Numbered from the stretch's first letter, positions 11,316 through 23,271 are shown. The stretch: 64,000 nucleotides of DNA from Arcuatula senhousia (GCA_963971305.1 CAXARO010001800.1:1-64000), one strand, 5' to 3'. The notes: generated by a model not told the origin, from the sequence alone. Made by a program: numbers and translations.

Positions 11316-13827
11316 GGTAAAGTATACGAAATTGACCGTCCGATCGATTTTCTTTTAAAATTAGCCATAGGTAGCTTAAGTTAGGAGGAATAAAGAAATG
11401 CAATAAAAAAAGTGGGGTCACGGACCTTGTTTTCGAGTTATAACCTTCCGAAGATGTGTTGGTTTTATATCAAAATTACATTGAATATAATAGGAAAATG
11501 AACATAAAAAGTCATGTTTTTGAACATTTTCATTCAATAAAAAATTATTAACCGATCAATATTTTTTAAAAACTCGATTAAATTCTGCGCATTTTGGTGT
11601 AAAGAAAGTCTTTGACGACGGAGTTCGTTTTCACGCTACAGACTTCCAAAGTGGAAATAAATGATTAAAATGACGCATTATTTTTTTGATGACGTTTTCT
11701 CGAATGTCAAAAACAAATAAAAAGAGCGACGTTTGTAAGTAAAATCTGTGTTGTGTTGTTTGTGTGGGTTTGAACTCTTTTGACAGGATTCTTAAGTATA
11801 ACAAACTATACTGCCTAAGCATGTCGCTACTTGTATGTAATAAATTATACAGTATAAACTTATTATTTGTGTTGTCCGTGGAATGATACTTTGCAATCCG
11901 TAAATTTTCTGAGTATTTTTTTTATTATTTACTACTACGTGAACTTAGTAAAACGCTGATTTAAAATTTTAAGTACTTAGCCTTTGCCGTCGTCAGTTTT
12001 TTTTTCTTTATTTTGAAGGTAGATGATCATAAATAGTGTTTGGTTCCGTATGATTGTTCGTCAACTCGTAAGTCCCAAATCAGTTTCACATTAGTTTGTC
12101 TTAATAACATACCCTATCTCTTAAAAGTAAATAAAATAATACGCACTGGTCGATTTCTTTTAAATTTCCAATATGGACAGTATTTTTGTTACGGTTAAAT
12201 AAAAAAAAATAACACGAAAGGGCTACGTCTCGCAGAAATCACACCTGGTAAATCTCAACTAGAAGAGTTTACGAAAGAATAACAAAACTTACCAAGATTC
12301 ACGTACATGTGAAGGCATTTAAATAGAATATGTTTTGTCCGGCGAAGAAAAAAGTAACAAGTTTGGATTCTGTTTTGTATTTTGTATCATTTTGAAACAC
12401 AAATATTTACCAAAACCATTTTTATGTGAACTCATCTTACTGCAGGTGGAAATTGGCTTGCGTTTATCCCATTTGAATTAAAATACTACAACACCGAACA
12501 ACACAATGAAGGTCTCGTGGGCAAAAAAATCTGAATAATTACAGATTTACTTAAAAAATTATTTTCGTCAAATGAGTGAATTGTTGTTTTACGCTCTTGC
12601 AACGCTATATAGGTTAATTAAAGGCGATGAACATGAAATGATGGTGAGAAAATAGAATGAGGTGGGAAACAAAGAAACAGTAAATTTTCAAGACCACAGG
12701 ACAATGCCGGGAGATATGGGTAGAAAAAATTGGCGGAAAATTTAGCCTATGTGGCGCAGTTATTGGCGATCAACAATATGGATCTTTTACGTGCATGAAG
12801 CGTGGCACTCTCCACACACGTTGGCCCACTAAGGTCAGCGGCCAGGTGACCTGACAACACCGGGAGACGAAGGCCACCCTATTCAGCCACCAAGGGTTCA
12901 CACTTTGGTCGGTCTGAGGGCTGGACACTAGCACCGATGTCAGAATCGCACGACCCTTAGTCGCCTTTTATGACAAGCTAGGCTCTGCTCCGATCCTATT
13001 CGCCTCCCGAGTCCCGTACGAGATATAAATGGTATTTGATTAAGGTGTTGAGTAAAGATACATGTATGTGCTTATAGTTTTAGGGTTAAAGATTTTGGAA
13101 ATATCTGTTAGTTTGGCAGCCTAAAACCTGGTTTAACCCATATATAATATCTTTTGAAATGCCTGTACTAAGTCCGGACAATCACGATCTTGAATTTTTC
13201 CGGTATGTCTTCCTTATTTTTTGTTTTGTCTTTTCTCTTGAACATTTGAGATCGTTCATCCAAGTACACTATATTTTTTTTATCTTTAATTATGCGGGAT
13301 TAGCAAAATTGACATTATTTGGTGAAGATTTTTCAAAAGTTTGCCAGATTTAAAAATTCTTATATGTAAAAATTTCCGTGGCAAAGGGATTGGTTCGTTC
13401 CCATGAGAAGTGAAACAGAATGCCATTTAGTTTTATAAAAAGTAACTTTATTACATGTATTAGTCATCATGTCTTCTGTCCACAGACTTCTTTTTTTCGA
13501 AATTGCCGACTACCGGTATTTATTACAAATAGCAACAGAAAAGGATGCAGTATTGCCTTTTATGTTTTTTTTTTTTCGAAAGTAGTAAAACTTTTTGATT
13601 TAGTTCTTCCTGCATATACGACCAAATAAATTGTATTCCTTATGTTACTGCATTAATTTTCCCTACGTGCTTCTGCATCTGCAAAAAATATCAGTAAAAT
13701 ATGACGACATGCTGAATAAAATAAAATCGTATACGAAAGCGAAGCGTCGAACGTCGCGCCATTTGATGGAGCACATTTTGACGTTACGTAACAACCGCTA
13801 GAGGCGCTCAATTACGTATACTTTACC
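11316..13827. mobile_element. 2.5-kb inverted-terminus element with TTAA target duplication
   Basis: The left end GGTAAAGTATACG and the right end CGTATACTTTACC are perfect inverses, with weaker extension (AATTGA.CG). The tetranucleotide TTAA flanks both sides (11312-11315 and 13828-13831). TTAA specificity is typical of piggyBac and Kolobok superfamilies. I find no transposase, so it is non-autonomous. A SINE-A copy lies inside at 12583-13025. Confidence 0.75.
12583..13025 (-). mobile_element. SINE-A, old diverged copy
   Basis: Minus-strand orientation. The tail side begins 'gttgttttacgctcttgcaacgc' and the head is at 'gagtcccgtac'. Many substitutions and a degraded tail indicate an older insertion than the other copies. 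Confidence 0.75.
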
Positions 13828-13831
13828 TTAA

Positions 13832-14050
13832 TTGTAGGTTAATAAAGATAGTATTACTACAGATTTTTAAATTCTGATATAGAACAACAGCACATCAAGA
13901 TCTACCTGCCCTTAAATTTTGGAGAAGATCCAACAACTCATGTTGGAGTTATTGCCCTTTTTCTTGACTTTTCATCAATTTTGCACTTATTCCTATCGTA
14001 ATATCTTGAAAACTATATTCATACGAGATAATTAAGAAATTAAAAGTATG
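13832..14050 (+). repeat. Family D fragment
   Basis: Contains the D motifs 'agcacatcaagatctacctgccc', 'atccaacaactcatgttgga' and 'gttattgccctttttc'. No ends are present. Confidence 0.6.
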
Positions 14051-14104
14051 TCTCCCACCACTTTGGTAGGGAGTCATAATGTCTTTGTCCTGTCGGCCGT
14101 TCGC

Positions 14105-16135
14105 TTACTTAAAAATCTTAGACGCTGTCCATCATCAGGGATTGCAACTCTGCCTAGAGGCATACAGAACCTCTTCCATTGAGAGCGGCACCTTTATGCG
14201 GAGGCAAATGAGCCATCTCTGAAACATCGCAGAATTAAGCTTGGTCTACAATATTCTTTCAAGCTTAAAGCTTTTCCTGACAACCCTGCCCACGATTGTA
14301 TTTTTAAACCACCTCTCAAAAGTATTTATGAAAAACATAAAAACAAAACTCCTCCTTTTGGTATTCGTATTGCTTCTCATCTGTCAAATCTGAGGACTGA
14401 TTTAGAAACTATAAAACCTGTGAAGCCTTTAAGAGTTCCAACCTGGGAACTCTCCAAACCTAAATTTATTTTTGATCTCCGCAAACAAAAAAAAGTCTGA
14501 AACAAATCATCTCCTTATACAACAAGATTATTGTGAAATTAAATCTAAATATCCGGGTTTCTTGACAGTTTATACAGATGGCTCTAAAGATGATGATAGC
14601 GTTGCTGCTGCAGCTGTCTCTGGGGATAGCACTTCTACACAACGTCTCCCATTTACTGCTTCCATTTTTACAGCTGAAGCGAGAGCCATTATTTTAGCGC
14701 TCAAATTGATTGATGCTTCTGAGCACGCTCAATTCTTTATCTGTTCCGATTCTTTTTTCTTGTCTTTTGGCAATTCAGAACTGCAAATTGAAAAATCCAT
14801 TAATCTCTAAAATTATTTATATGGTTCATCAATTGATCAGAGGTGGCTTAGCACTGATTTTCCTATGGGTACCCAGTCACACTGGTATTCATGGAAATTC
14901 AGTTGTGGACAGTGTTGCGAAGGAAGCCCTTCGCAAACCAGTTTCCAAATGTTTTAATCCGACTATATGTTCAGAGCTTGTGGGATGAGGTTTGGGCTGC
15001 CGCTGAGTAAGTGTGTGAGTGAGTTGGTGTTTTACGCCCGTGCAACGCTATATAGGTTATTTACAGGCGATGAACATGAAGAGGATGATAAAATGAACAT
15101 GAAATGATGATGATAAATGAAACATGGGGATGGGATGGGAAACAAAGGAACGATAAATTTTGAAGAACCACAGGAAAAGGGGAGAGGTGGGTAGGGGCGG
15201 AAAATTTAGCCTATGTGGTGCACTACTTGGCGGTCCACAAAGGGGTCTACGTGCATGAAGCGTGGCACTCTCCACACACGTTGGCCCACTATGGTCGGCG
15301 GTCAGGGTTTCCGTATTATAGACCTGACAGCCCCCGCGGATGAGGGCCACCCTATTCAGCCACCTAGAGTACACACTTGGTCGCTCTGTGGGCTGAGCAC
15401 TGACCCGACGTCAGAATCCCAAGACCCTTAGTCGCCTCTTACGACAAGCTAGGCTCTGCTGCGGTCCTATTCGCCACCCGGGCCCCGCACGGGACCACAA
15501 CAAACTTCATGAGCTTAAACCCCAGCTTGGGGAGAGTCATGCTTCATTTCGATGCCGTGGGGACTAGGTGGTCATCACTAGATGTCGTATAGGACATTCT
15601 AGAGTCACTCATGGCCACCTGATGACACAGGTCAGTGAGGAGAAGGAGGCCCCAGTGTGCATTCCTTGTGACTCGCGGTATTCTTTGAAGCATGTTTTCC
15701 TCGACTGTGTTCATGTTGCTCCAATAAGAATAAAGTATTTCACTTGTGCAACAATGCACGATTTGTTCAGCGGTATCCCAGCCGATGCTATTTTATCGTT
15801 TTTAAAGGAAACTTGTTTATATGCAATATTATAGTTTATTTTAGTAATCTTTTGTAAGTATTGTGCTGTTTAACGTTATTTATTTATTTATCTATATCAT
15901 CATAATAATTAGTTTAAATATTGTAGTCTGTCCTTTATCACTAGATTTATGTTTTAATGTGCTCTTTTTAGTTGGTGTCTTTATCTAGTCATACTTTGTG
16001 TTTTATCGACGGTCTTTTGACTTTGTTTTATACTGAATTTTTAGTTATATATCACAACTTGTGTATGTCCCGATTATGGCTGAAATGTCGCCGACGGGAC
16101 ATTAAACAAACAACAATCAATCAATCAACCGTTTG
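14105..16135 (+). pseudogene. LINE ORF2 3' part with RNase H (I/Jockey-like), SINE-interrupted
   Basis: The frames read the end of a reverse transcriptase thumb region (LDAVHHQGLQLCLEAYRTS), then a linker. An RNase H domain follows with TVYTDGS near 14573, a TAEARAI box and ICSDS, and ends in the WVPSHTGIHGN motif near 14866. After the SINE (15008-15494) the C-terminal part resumes with RIGHSRVTHGHLM and a CxxC...KHVFLDC motif. Frameshifts near 14180 and 14755 and missing sequence make it a pseudogene. The 3' end has ATTAAACAAACAA and a CAAT-repeat tail near 16130. RNase H and the C-terminal motif order place it with I-superfamily LINEs. The clade is inferred. Confidence 0.85.
15008..15494 (-). 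mobile_element. SINE-A inserted in LINE coding sequence
   Basis: Full-length family structure in minus orientation: GTGAGTGAGT tail side first and CCCCGCACGGGAC head side last. It splits the LINE between the RNase H domain and the C-terminal Cys/His region. I see no clean target duplication, so some LINE sequence may have been lost. Confidence 0.85.
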
Positions 16136-16136
16136 C

Positions 16137-16385
16137 CTGGCCGTCAAAAAGTTTGTCAGCGCAACTCCTCTGAAACTTCTGAACTGATTCCAATGAAACT
16201 TGGTATATAGGAAGGACACGATATGTAATTGTGTATACTACCAGGAAATTTTGATCCTCAAATTTTTGTGGGAGTTATGGCCCTTTGAACTTAGAAATTT
16301 GCTGAAATTCCTCTCATCACCTTGTCAGCGCAACTCCTCTAAAACTACTGAACTGTAGTTCATGCACATAAGTCAGGTGAGCGAT
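16137..16385 (+). repeat. Two ~185-bp tandem repeat units
   Basis: 'ttgtcagcgcaactcctct.aaact.ctgaact' occurs at ~16155 and ~16325. The second unit is truncated into 'aagtcaggtgagcgattcaga', which is a family-D end motif. Non-coding. Confidence 0.6.
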
Positions 16386-16479
16386 TCAGACCATTAAATA
16401 AGTATGAAAGCGAGTTAATTTGCAATGATTTATTGTCTTGAATTTCTTTTCATTTTAACGGATTTATCGATATTTTTTC

Positions 16480-16765
16480 AGTTTAAGTTTGATTCAGAAG
16501 GAGGTCTGGGAAAAAGGTTACAAAGGTCAAAGTATTTATTCTCCTCAAATCAGCTTAGCTTTTGTTCCTCAAAGAGGGAGTTTTTAGATACGTTGAAAGA
16601 AAAGTATGGGCTACCATCACATTCCCGGCACCAAAAGAAAAAAAAAGGACCAAAAGGAAGGCAGAAGACATATGCAGTCAACCAATGCCTGAATTGCCAG
16701 ATATAAGTGATATAACAAGACCGACCTGCACACAGCAGCCTGAAGAGTTAATATCTTCATAAAAG
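16480..16765 (+). pseudogene. Possible relic exon, unknown protein
   Basis: An acceptor-like ttttttcag is followed by an open peptide containing YKGQSIYSPQISLAF. After a one-base shift near 16562 comes RYVERKVWATITFPAPKEKK and a basic tail, ending at TAA near 16762. The even composition and conserved-looking aromatic/basic pattern suggest former coding sequence. I cannot name the family. It abuts a tRNA-headed SINE. Confidence 0.3.
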
Positions 16766-16774
16766 TCAATTAAG

Positions 16775-17120
16775 TGGTTGACGCAGCGGGCTACTAACAT
16801 CAAGGTTCGTGGTTCGATCCTCGTCCGGGGTGAAAATTTCATGAACCAATTTTCCGACTCTCGCTTGACACCATTTGCGAGGATGGTCTCAAGGAACGAT
16901 GCTTGTCCTTCGGAAGGGACGATGCTTGTCCTTCGGAAGGGACGAAAAAAGGTTGTCCCGTGTATGTGGAGAGCAATACCCCATGCACGTTAAAGACCCC
17001 TTTGTATAGTTCGATAAGAGTAGGCTCAATGGGGGCCGCTGCAAAGGCCACACTCGCAAACTGCTAGCTGGAGAGGGATTTACATAAGCATTAAGCTTGT
17101 TTCCCAATCCAGGATAAATA
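16775..17120 (+). mobile_element. tRNA-headed SINE with shared central domain
   Basis: The head resembles a tRNA: TGGTTGACGCAGCGGG (A-box region), then GGTTCGATCC (B box, 16812-16821). A direct duplication of 'ggaacgatgcttgtcc'-type sequence follows at ~16890-16945. The central block 'catgcacgttaaagacccc' is also found in SINE-A and SINE-B. It is not a functional tRNA gene because the fold is not completed. Confidence 0.7.
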
Positions 17121-17805
17121 AATACGCTTAAACTAAAAGTCAATTTTATAGGTATATAAAACAAGATCAATCAATGTCTGGCCTTGCGTCGCACGGCAAA
17201 ATATATTGTTTGACACTTGCATTACAAGGTGGACTGAAAATGCATATTTATCACATGCAACACAATTTAAAGACTGACAATGAATATTTAGAAATATTTT
17301 TTTAAAGATCCTTATATCTAACAAGGATATAAAAACACACAAAAAAATCAGAAAAAAAATATGTTTCAATATCCCCCCTTTTTGATCCCCTATATGCTGA
17401 ACAATTTTGTTAAAGGAGCACCTTCTTCGCCTCAAACATATTTCTGTAAGTGATAAATGCTAACTCTTTTTAAATACAAAAAGCTCGAAGCATTGGTTAC
17501 ATTTAATTCGTATAGGTTTTCACATTGATCATAAATGTATTTGTACAAGCAAAGCTAGTATCCCTTTTAAAATAAAACTTAGTGTTAACGCAAGACCATA
17601 CTCATCATAGCAAGGTAACCGAATTGGCAATGTGAAATTAACATAACTGACTGTAAACTATGTACATCTTTACAATACATGTTCATGTGTTTTGTTGGAA
17701 AATATCAAAGTGATTTGAATCAGCCTGATAAACAGATACATATAGTAGAAAAGAAATGAATGGGAAATTAAAAAAAAAAGTATCTATGTCAATTAATCGA
17801 TTTTT
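17120..17805. other. No gene recognised
   Basis: AT-rich sequence with T/A runs. No domain, RNA gene or shared repeat is seen. Confidence 0.4.
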
Positions 17806-17827
17806 GGCAACGTGACGGGTGTGCTAT

Positions 17828-18045
17828 ATTAAAAACGAAAGAATACGGAATATGTGCCAAAAAGACACGATCCACATATTGAAATGATTTAGATAAATGT
17901 ACAACAGCAAAATTTCACTGCGTGTGAAGCGCTTTTCTGGATTAACCCTCATCAGACACGCTAGGAGTAGAAAACTTGGAAAACCGGTAGAATATTAGAT
18001 TTGATAAAAAAAAATGCCAAAAATATTACATCAATGACCAAACAG
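17828..18045 (-). mobile_element. Element H, ~218 bp, with hammerhead-like core
   Basis: Defined by a filled site in the Naiad relic. It contains 'gaatatgtgccaaaaagacac' and 'gaccaaacagat' near its ends. Two further copies occur at 41668-42390 (SINE-interrupted) and ~42650-42712 (partial). The target duplication is at most 2-3 bp (TA/ATA). Confidence 0.7.
17920..17961 (-). ncRNA. Hammerhead-like motif, second type
   Basis: On the minus strand a six-pair stem I (GCGTGT/ACACGC) surrounds CTGATGA. Next come a short GG/CC stem II, GAA, a stem III of AAG/CTT with a CG loop, and a TTC cleavage triplet. The pair next to GAA in stem II is G-A rather than Watson-Crick, so activity is uncertain. The same fold recurs at 42260-42301. 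Confidence 0.55.
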
Positions 18046-18289
18046 ATAGCAAGCAGGAACTGCTTAATCTTCCGGAGCACCTGACTTCACTCTCGTTTCG
18101 AATTGAGTTCGCGTTGCTGAATGCCGTTTTGTTGTTATGTGTGTTTGTGTTTTATGTTGTTATGTGGTTTGTTTTGTTGTGATGATTTTTGTCTGCCGGT
18201 TTTGTCTTTGTCTTTACGGTTTTATGACACTGATTACCCCTTTGGTACACCTTTGCTTCTTTCATTAAAACGTATACGTAAAGGCACTC

Positions 18290-18650
18290 TTTCAAAATGT
18301 TTGCACTGTGGTAATATTCATTACCAATTTTGTTTAGTACACCGACTTGCACTTACCAAAAAATCAAATAATTGTAAATATGTCAACAAATACATTTGTG
18401 ATCTAAGTACCTGAAACAAAGCCTGTGTTTTTCGGCATGACAAAAAAAATGCTGTCAAGTCGTCGGTTTTTCTTCAATAGCTTCAAGCACCAGGGTTACA
18501 AGGACAGCATACTCGCACAGAGTATTCCTTTAGGGAGACAAGCATCGTGCCGGGGGTTACCCGGCGATACAACTCTCCAGAATAACATCCACACGATTGA
18601 CCCATGAGCCACCGCCTTCTGTAAAGCATAACTGACATCAAGTTATAAAT
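18290..18650. other. No gene recognised
   Basis: Short unrecognised open frames only. A GC-richer patch near 18530-18600 (gccgggggttacccggcg) is palindrome-like but isolated. Confidence 0.35.
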
Positions 18651-18664
18651 TCTAATATTACTGA

Positions 18665-19119
18665 GTGAGTGAGTGAGTGAGTTGGTGTTTTACGCCCGTG
18701 CAACGCTATATAGGTTTTTTACAGGCGATGAACATGAAAGGATGATAAAATGAACATGAAATGATGATGATAAATGAAATATGGGGATGGGGTGGGAAAC
18801 GAAGGACCGGTAAATTTTGAAGAACCACAGGAAAAAGGGGAGAGGTCTGGGCGGTCCACAAAGGGGTCTTTTACGTGCATGAAGCGTGGCACTCTCCACA
18901 CACGTTGGCCCACAATGGTTGGCGGTCAGGGTTTCCGTATTATAGACCTGACCAACCCCGCGGACGAGGGCTACCCTATTCAGCCACCCAGGGTACACAC
19001 TTGGTCGCTCTGTGGGCTGAGCACTGACCCGACGTCAGAATCCCAAGACCCTTAGTCGCCTCTTACGACAGGCTAGGCTCTGCTGCGGGCCTATTCGCCA
19101 CCCGGGCCCCGCACGGGAC
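18665..19119 (-). mobile_element. SINE-A with 12-bp target duplication
   Basis: Minus orientation, flanked by taatattactga (18653-18664 and 19120-19131). An internal deletion near 18848 removes part of the 3' half compared with other copies. The downstream flank (19132-19172) is a fragment of the hammerhead-bearing repeat. Confidence 0.9.
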
Positions 19120-19172
19120 TAATATTACTGAAATACAAATGACAACAAAGTTCCAGACAATAAAGTTTGAGA

Positions 19173-19958
19173 GAGTTTGAAATAAACGAGTAGGTGCTTT
19201 ACAGGGCTTGGCGCGACCAGCCGATTGATCAGACCGAGCCGAATCTGACCGCCTGTCTAGGAGAAGTAAGGGCCAAAGCCCACATACGTGGACCAGGATC
19301 CCGTCCTCCTCCGACACAGGTTGCAACACACGGCAAACATGTTGACCCGTTTAGTCGCTTCTTACGACAAGCTTTACGGGCGGCTGCGGGACTATTCTTT
19401 TCACACCCGGTTCCCGCACGGGGGATGAAGTGGAGGAAATAGGGACACAAGGCCAATCGGGTGGGAGAGTTTTGACTGCCACTGGAAAAAAGGAGTGATG
19501 GGTAGGGACGGGAAATCCTTCTGCATGGGGATCCTACGGGTCCTACTCTTACCGAGACTGAATGAGAGTTTGAAATAAACGAGTAGGTGCTTTACAGGGC
19601 TTGGCGTGACCAGCCGATTGATCAGACCGAGCCGAATCTGACCGCCTGTCTAGGAGAAGTAAGGGCCAAAGCCCACATACGTGGACCAGGATCCCGTCCT
19701 CCCCCGACACAGGTCGCAACACACGGCAAACATGTTGACCCGTTTAGTCGCTTCTTACGACAAGCTTTACGGGCGGCTGCGGGACTATTCTTTTCACACC
19801 CGGTTCCCGCACGGGGGATGAAGTGGAGGAAATAGGGACACAAGGCCAATCGGGTGGGAGAGTTTTGACTGCCACTGGAAAAAAGGAGTGATGGGTAGGG
19901 ACGGGAAATCCTTCTGCATGGGGATCCTACGGGTCCTACTCTTACCGAGACCTGCAGC
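19173..19958 (-). repeat. 393-bp tandem duplication of a SINE-C/SINE-B junction
   Basis: 19173-19565 and 19566-19958 are near-identical, both starting 'gagagtttgaaataaacgag'. Each unit contains a third SINE family (C), with a head like the others (inverse of cccgcacggggg) and its own body, joined to the 3' part of SINE-B (tgaagtggaggaaatagg). Few differences between copies imply a recent duplication or an assembly artefact. Confidence 0.8.
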
Positions 19959-20228
19959 AGGGTTCTTTAACGTGCGAGGAACGTGACATTTTTCCCAACA
20001 CTGTGCACCACTATGGTTATCGGTTAGGTTTTCTACATTATCGCCTGACGACCCCGCATCTCTCGATGTCAAGGCTGCCCCATTCAACCACCTAGGGCAC
20101 ACATCCCAGTCGCTTTGTGGGCAAAGCGGCCTGACCCCGATGTCAGGTTTCTGAGTGCTCTTTAGTGGACTTTTACCGACAAGCTTAGCGCTGCTGCGGG
20201 CCTATTCGCCTCCCGGGCCCCGCACGGG
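19820..20228 (-). mobile_element. SINE-B, tail replaced by SINE-C
   Basis: Minus orientation. It covers the SINE-B body from 'tgaagtggaggaaat' to the head (inverse of cccgggccccgcacggg). The usual AACT tail is absent because SINE-C abuts it. Confidence 0.8.
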
Positions 20229-20511
20229 TCAAAAAAAAAAGACACATGAGACAAGATTTCACTGCTTGCATGAACATGATTTGAGATTATTTACAGATTG
20301 CTAATGAGACTTGAATGTGGAAAAAAACATTCTGTATAAAGGTGGTCATGGTTTCTTGTGATCCATTTTTTTAAAGCATAGTCATACATGTACTTGAAAA
20401 TATTATCAGGGTTTAACGAGGTACAAAATTTAGACACGATGAGTAAATTGTAAGTTTACCAATGCAATATAAATATAGATACATGACTGACATGACAATT
20501 TTTGACATCCA

Positions 20512-22452
20512 AAAAAGAATAGAATAGAATATTTAGAATAGAATATTTTATTTAGAAAAAAAAACGCTCAGTCGCAGAACCTGCGTAACAGGACCACAAT
20601 TAAACAAACTACATTACAATACAAATATAACTGCAATACATACAATTAATTACATACCTACATGTACATACTAATAATTTTATCACAACTGATATATGAA
20701 AAAAAAACAGTACAACACACATATGATAGCTACTCTAATAGTTTAAGAACTTTTTGAATAAAAATAGACACATTTTTAATAGACTAACATTACAAAGCTT
20801 GTTAATCCCAAAAACTTTTCTTTGTTTGGATATTCAACATAATACTTAGGTATGAACTTTCGCCTTAGCTCAAGTACATTGATATTAGTGCATAAACAAA
20901 CAAAGTGGTATTCATCTCCAAGACCGTTCATACACAGATTACAAATTCTATCCTCTCCATCTACCCACTCCTATGGGAAATTTAATATTACATGTTCGGA
21001 ATCTACTTATGTATATACGACGAACTCGGAATAGTCGTAACAAATATTGCTCTAGTGAAAATAACGACTAAAAGGATAAATAATACTTCCCCCCTTGACG
21101 AATTATACATATCAGCGAACCATTTTTGTATGAACTGATACTGGAGACGTCGTTTAAAATCTACCTTTAACAGATTTATATCATTAAATTGTTGAATTTC
21201 CCATGCCCCACTTAAACTGCAATCATCAAAAATGGACTTTACGTAGTTTATCCACTAACATGTTTGATTACCATTACTAATAACCTTTTCCAAAAGTGAA
21301 TATAATTTACTCGAAAGTTTTTGTTCGTTACTTACTAATCTATACCAAAAATTAACCATCGTCAATTTAATTTGTAGCTCTAAAGGATATGTTCCTAGTT
21401 CACCATATACCATAAAATTTTGAATTGATGTTATTTTAGTTGATGCAGTGCTTCAAAATAATGAAGGAGGAAACTCCAACTATCTCACTGAGAGAATACG
21501 CTTATAGAATTGTAGGTGGACTTTCTCTATAATATATTTATTTTCATACCCCCAGATCTCCGACGAATATATCAAAATCGGAGTAACTAGAGTATCAAAA
21601 AGTTTTAATTGAAGGTCAACAGGTATAGCTATATTTTGAAATTTTCTATATCGCATACAAAGCTCTCTGCCCTTGTTCGACAAGTTTTTTACGAGTTTGG
21701 AAATATTTTCCATTATAATTGAACAGTATACCCAAATACACATAAGTTAGTTAGTTAGTTATTGCTTTACTCCCAAGCAGCGCGATTTCGGCTATATCCG
21801 TGAGATGAACATGAAATGATAATGAAGTGGAGTAAATCGGGACACAAGGCCAATCGGGTAGGAGAGTTTTGAATGCCACTGGAAAAAGGAGTGATGGGTA
21901 GGGACGGGAAATTTAGCCTCCTGCATGGGGATCCTACGGGTCCTTCTCTTACCGAGACCTGCAGCAGGGTTCTTTAACGTGCGAGGAACGTGACATTTTT
22001 CCCAACACGGTGCACAACTATGGTTAGCGGCCAGGTTTTTCGCATTATCGCCTGACGACCCCGCATCTCTCGATGTCAGGGCTGCCCCATGCAACCACCT
22101 GGGGCACACATCCCAGTCGCTTTGTGGGCAAAGCGGCCTGACCCGATGTCAAGTTTCTGAGTGCTCTTTAGTGGACTTTTACGGACAAGCTTAGCGCTGC
22201 CGCGGGCCTATTCGCCACCCGGATCCCGCACGGGTAAATGTTCTCAGTAAATAAGTCCGACACTAAGGATAAATGTTCAGCGCCGTTATCTACTAAATAT
22301 TCTTCTAAAACGTTAAGATATAGAGCAAACAAAAAAGGCGATAGCTTTTCACCTTGTCTAACGCCAAAAGTAAACAAGCACCTGCCGACCTCGGATAAAA
22401 TTATTTGGCGTAGTTTTGTCAATTGGGGAGCTTTTTGAGATTTTATGAACAT
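20512..22452 (-). pseudogene. LINE ORF2 remnant, SINE-interrupted
   Basis: On the minus strand 22452-22240 encodes an RT motif, GVRQGEKLSPFLFALYLN. After a SINE-B insertion, 21743-21480 reads the RT C-terminus with TPILIYSSEIWGY. It continues with YGELGTYPLELQIK and ends in a zinc-like CNLC...HFVCLC region near 20920. A stop at 20995, a missing catalytic FADD segment and frameshifts make it dead. The 3' end has (ATTCT)-type repeats near 20515-20545. The motif order matches CR1/RTE-like LINEs common in molluscs. The clade is uncertain. Confidence 0.8.
21745..22236 (-). mobile_element. SINE-B inserted in the LINE
   Basis: The (TTAG)n tail side is at 21745 and the head (CCCGCACGGG) ends at 22235. 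Full length. No obvious target duplication, and LINE codons between the two flanks are missing. Confidence 0.85.
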
Positions 22453-23265
22453 CTTTATGGAATTTACCTCGACTTACATTTCTTCACTTAGCATTCGGAG
22501 TATAAAAATGAAATCTAATGGATGTAAACATCATTTATCGATACAATTCCACAGTTGTTTACTCGTTCACTACAGCAGGCAGCCATTTTTTCTAGAATCT
22601 AAGCCTCGTTCTGGAAAAATTTTAAATATTCATGAGCGGCTCATAAAGAAAGGTCTATTATAATAATATCTCATATTCAAACAAAAAAATTATAATACGG
22701 TATTCTTTTATGAGTTTTAAACCGGTTACACATATTTTTTTTCTTATTGAATGATTTTGTGAAGGAACAAAGAAGCCGGTTAACTCGTTCCGATGGAAAT
22801 AGATAACTAGTTATTTTGGTCTGTCTTAAGTTTTAAGGAACTAAGTGACTTGATGATTTGTTCCTGTTTGATTCTTTGTGAGTAAATTTCGCACGATATA
22901 TCTGTTTATCAGTTTGACAAACAACACTTTAATTGTTTTAGATTAGACAAGCAATATTGCAAAATAAAGTTGATAATAGTTTGTTTGTATTGTTCTTACT
23001 TGAACTTATAGCAACAACTCCCATCAAAATGTATTTTACATTGAACACCAAATAGATTTTTATTTTTATTTTATGATGAAATAAAATGTTGCAACTAAAG
23101 GTCAGTAATACAAACAAGTTATTCGATTTAAACGAAACTTCATATACCATCAGGTAAGATCGTAAAATACATTTACTATTGAGTGAGCAGATTTTAGTTT
23201 AAACAGAATGTTTAAAAAGCCCGATAATTGTATAAACGGGCACACAATGGATATCTCAGAATACG
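22453..23265. other. No gene recognised
   Basis: AT-rich, with short frames only. No shared repeat is seen. Confidence 0.4.
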
Positions 23266-23271
23266 AGACAC

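Larger units (their letters stand above)
17806..18285 (+). mobile_element. Relic of a Naiad 3' end, split by a small repeat
   Basis: 17810-17827 (gacgggtgtgctat) and 18046-18275 (gcaagcaggaactgctta, cttccggagcacctga) together match 56088-56320, downstream of the intact Penelope-like ORF, in order and orientation. The match is interrupted by element H (17828-18045). No coding part remains. Confidence 0.75.

Noticed and set aside
16777..16830. tRNA gene
   Set aside because: A- and B-box-like sequences are present, but the cloverleaf cannot be completed and the sequence runs into a SINE body.
19194..19442. Duplicated 82-codon frame (and 19587-19835)
   Set aside because: It is part of the SINE-C body within the tandem duplication and is open in other frames too.
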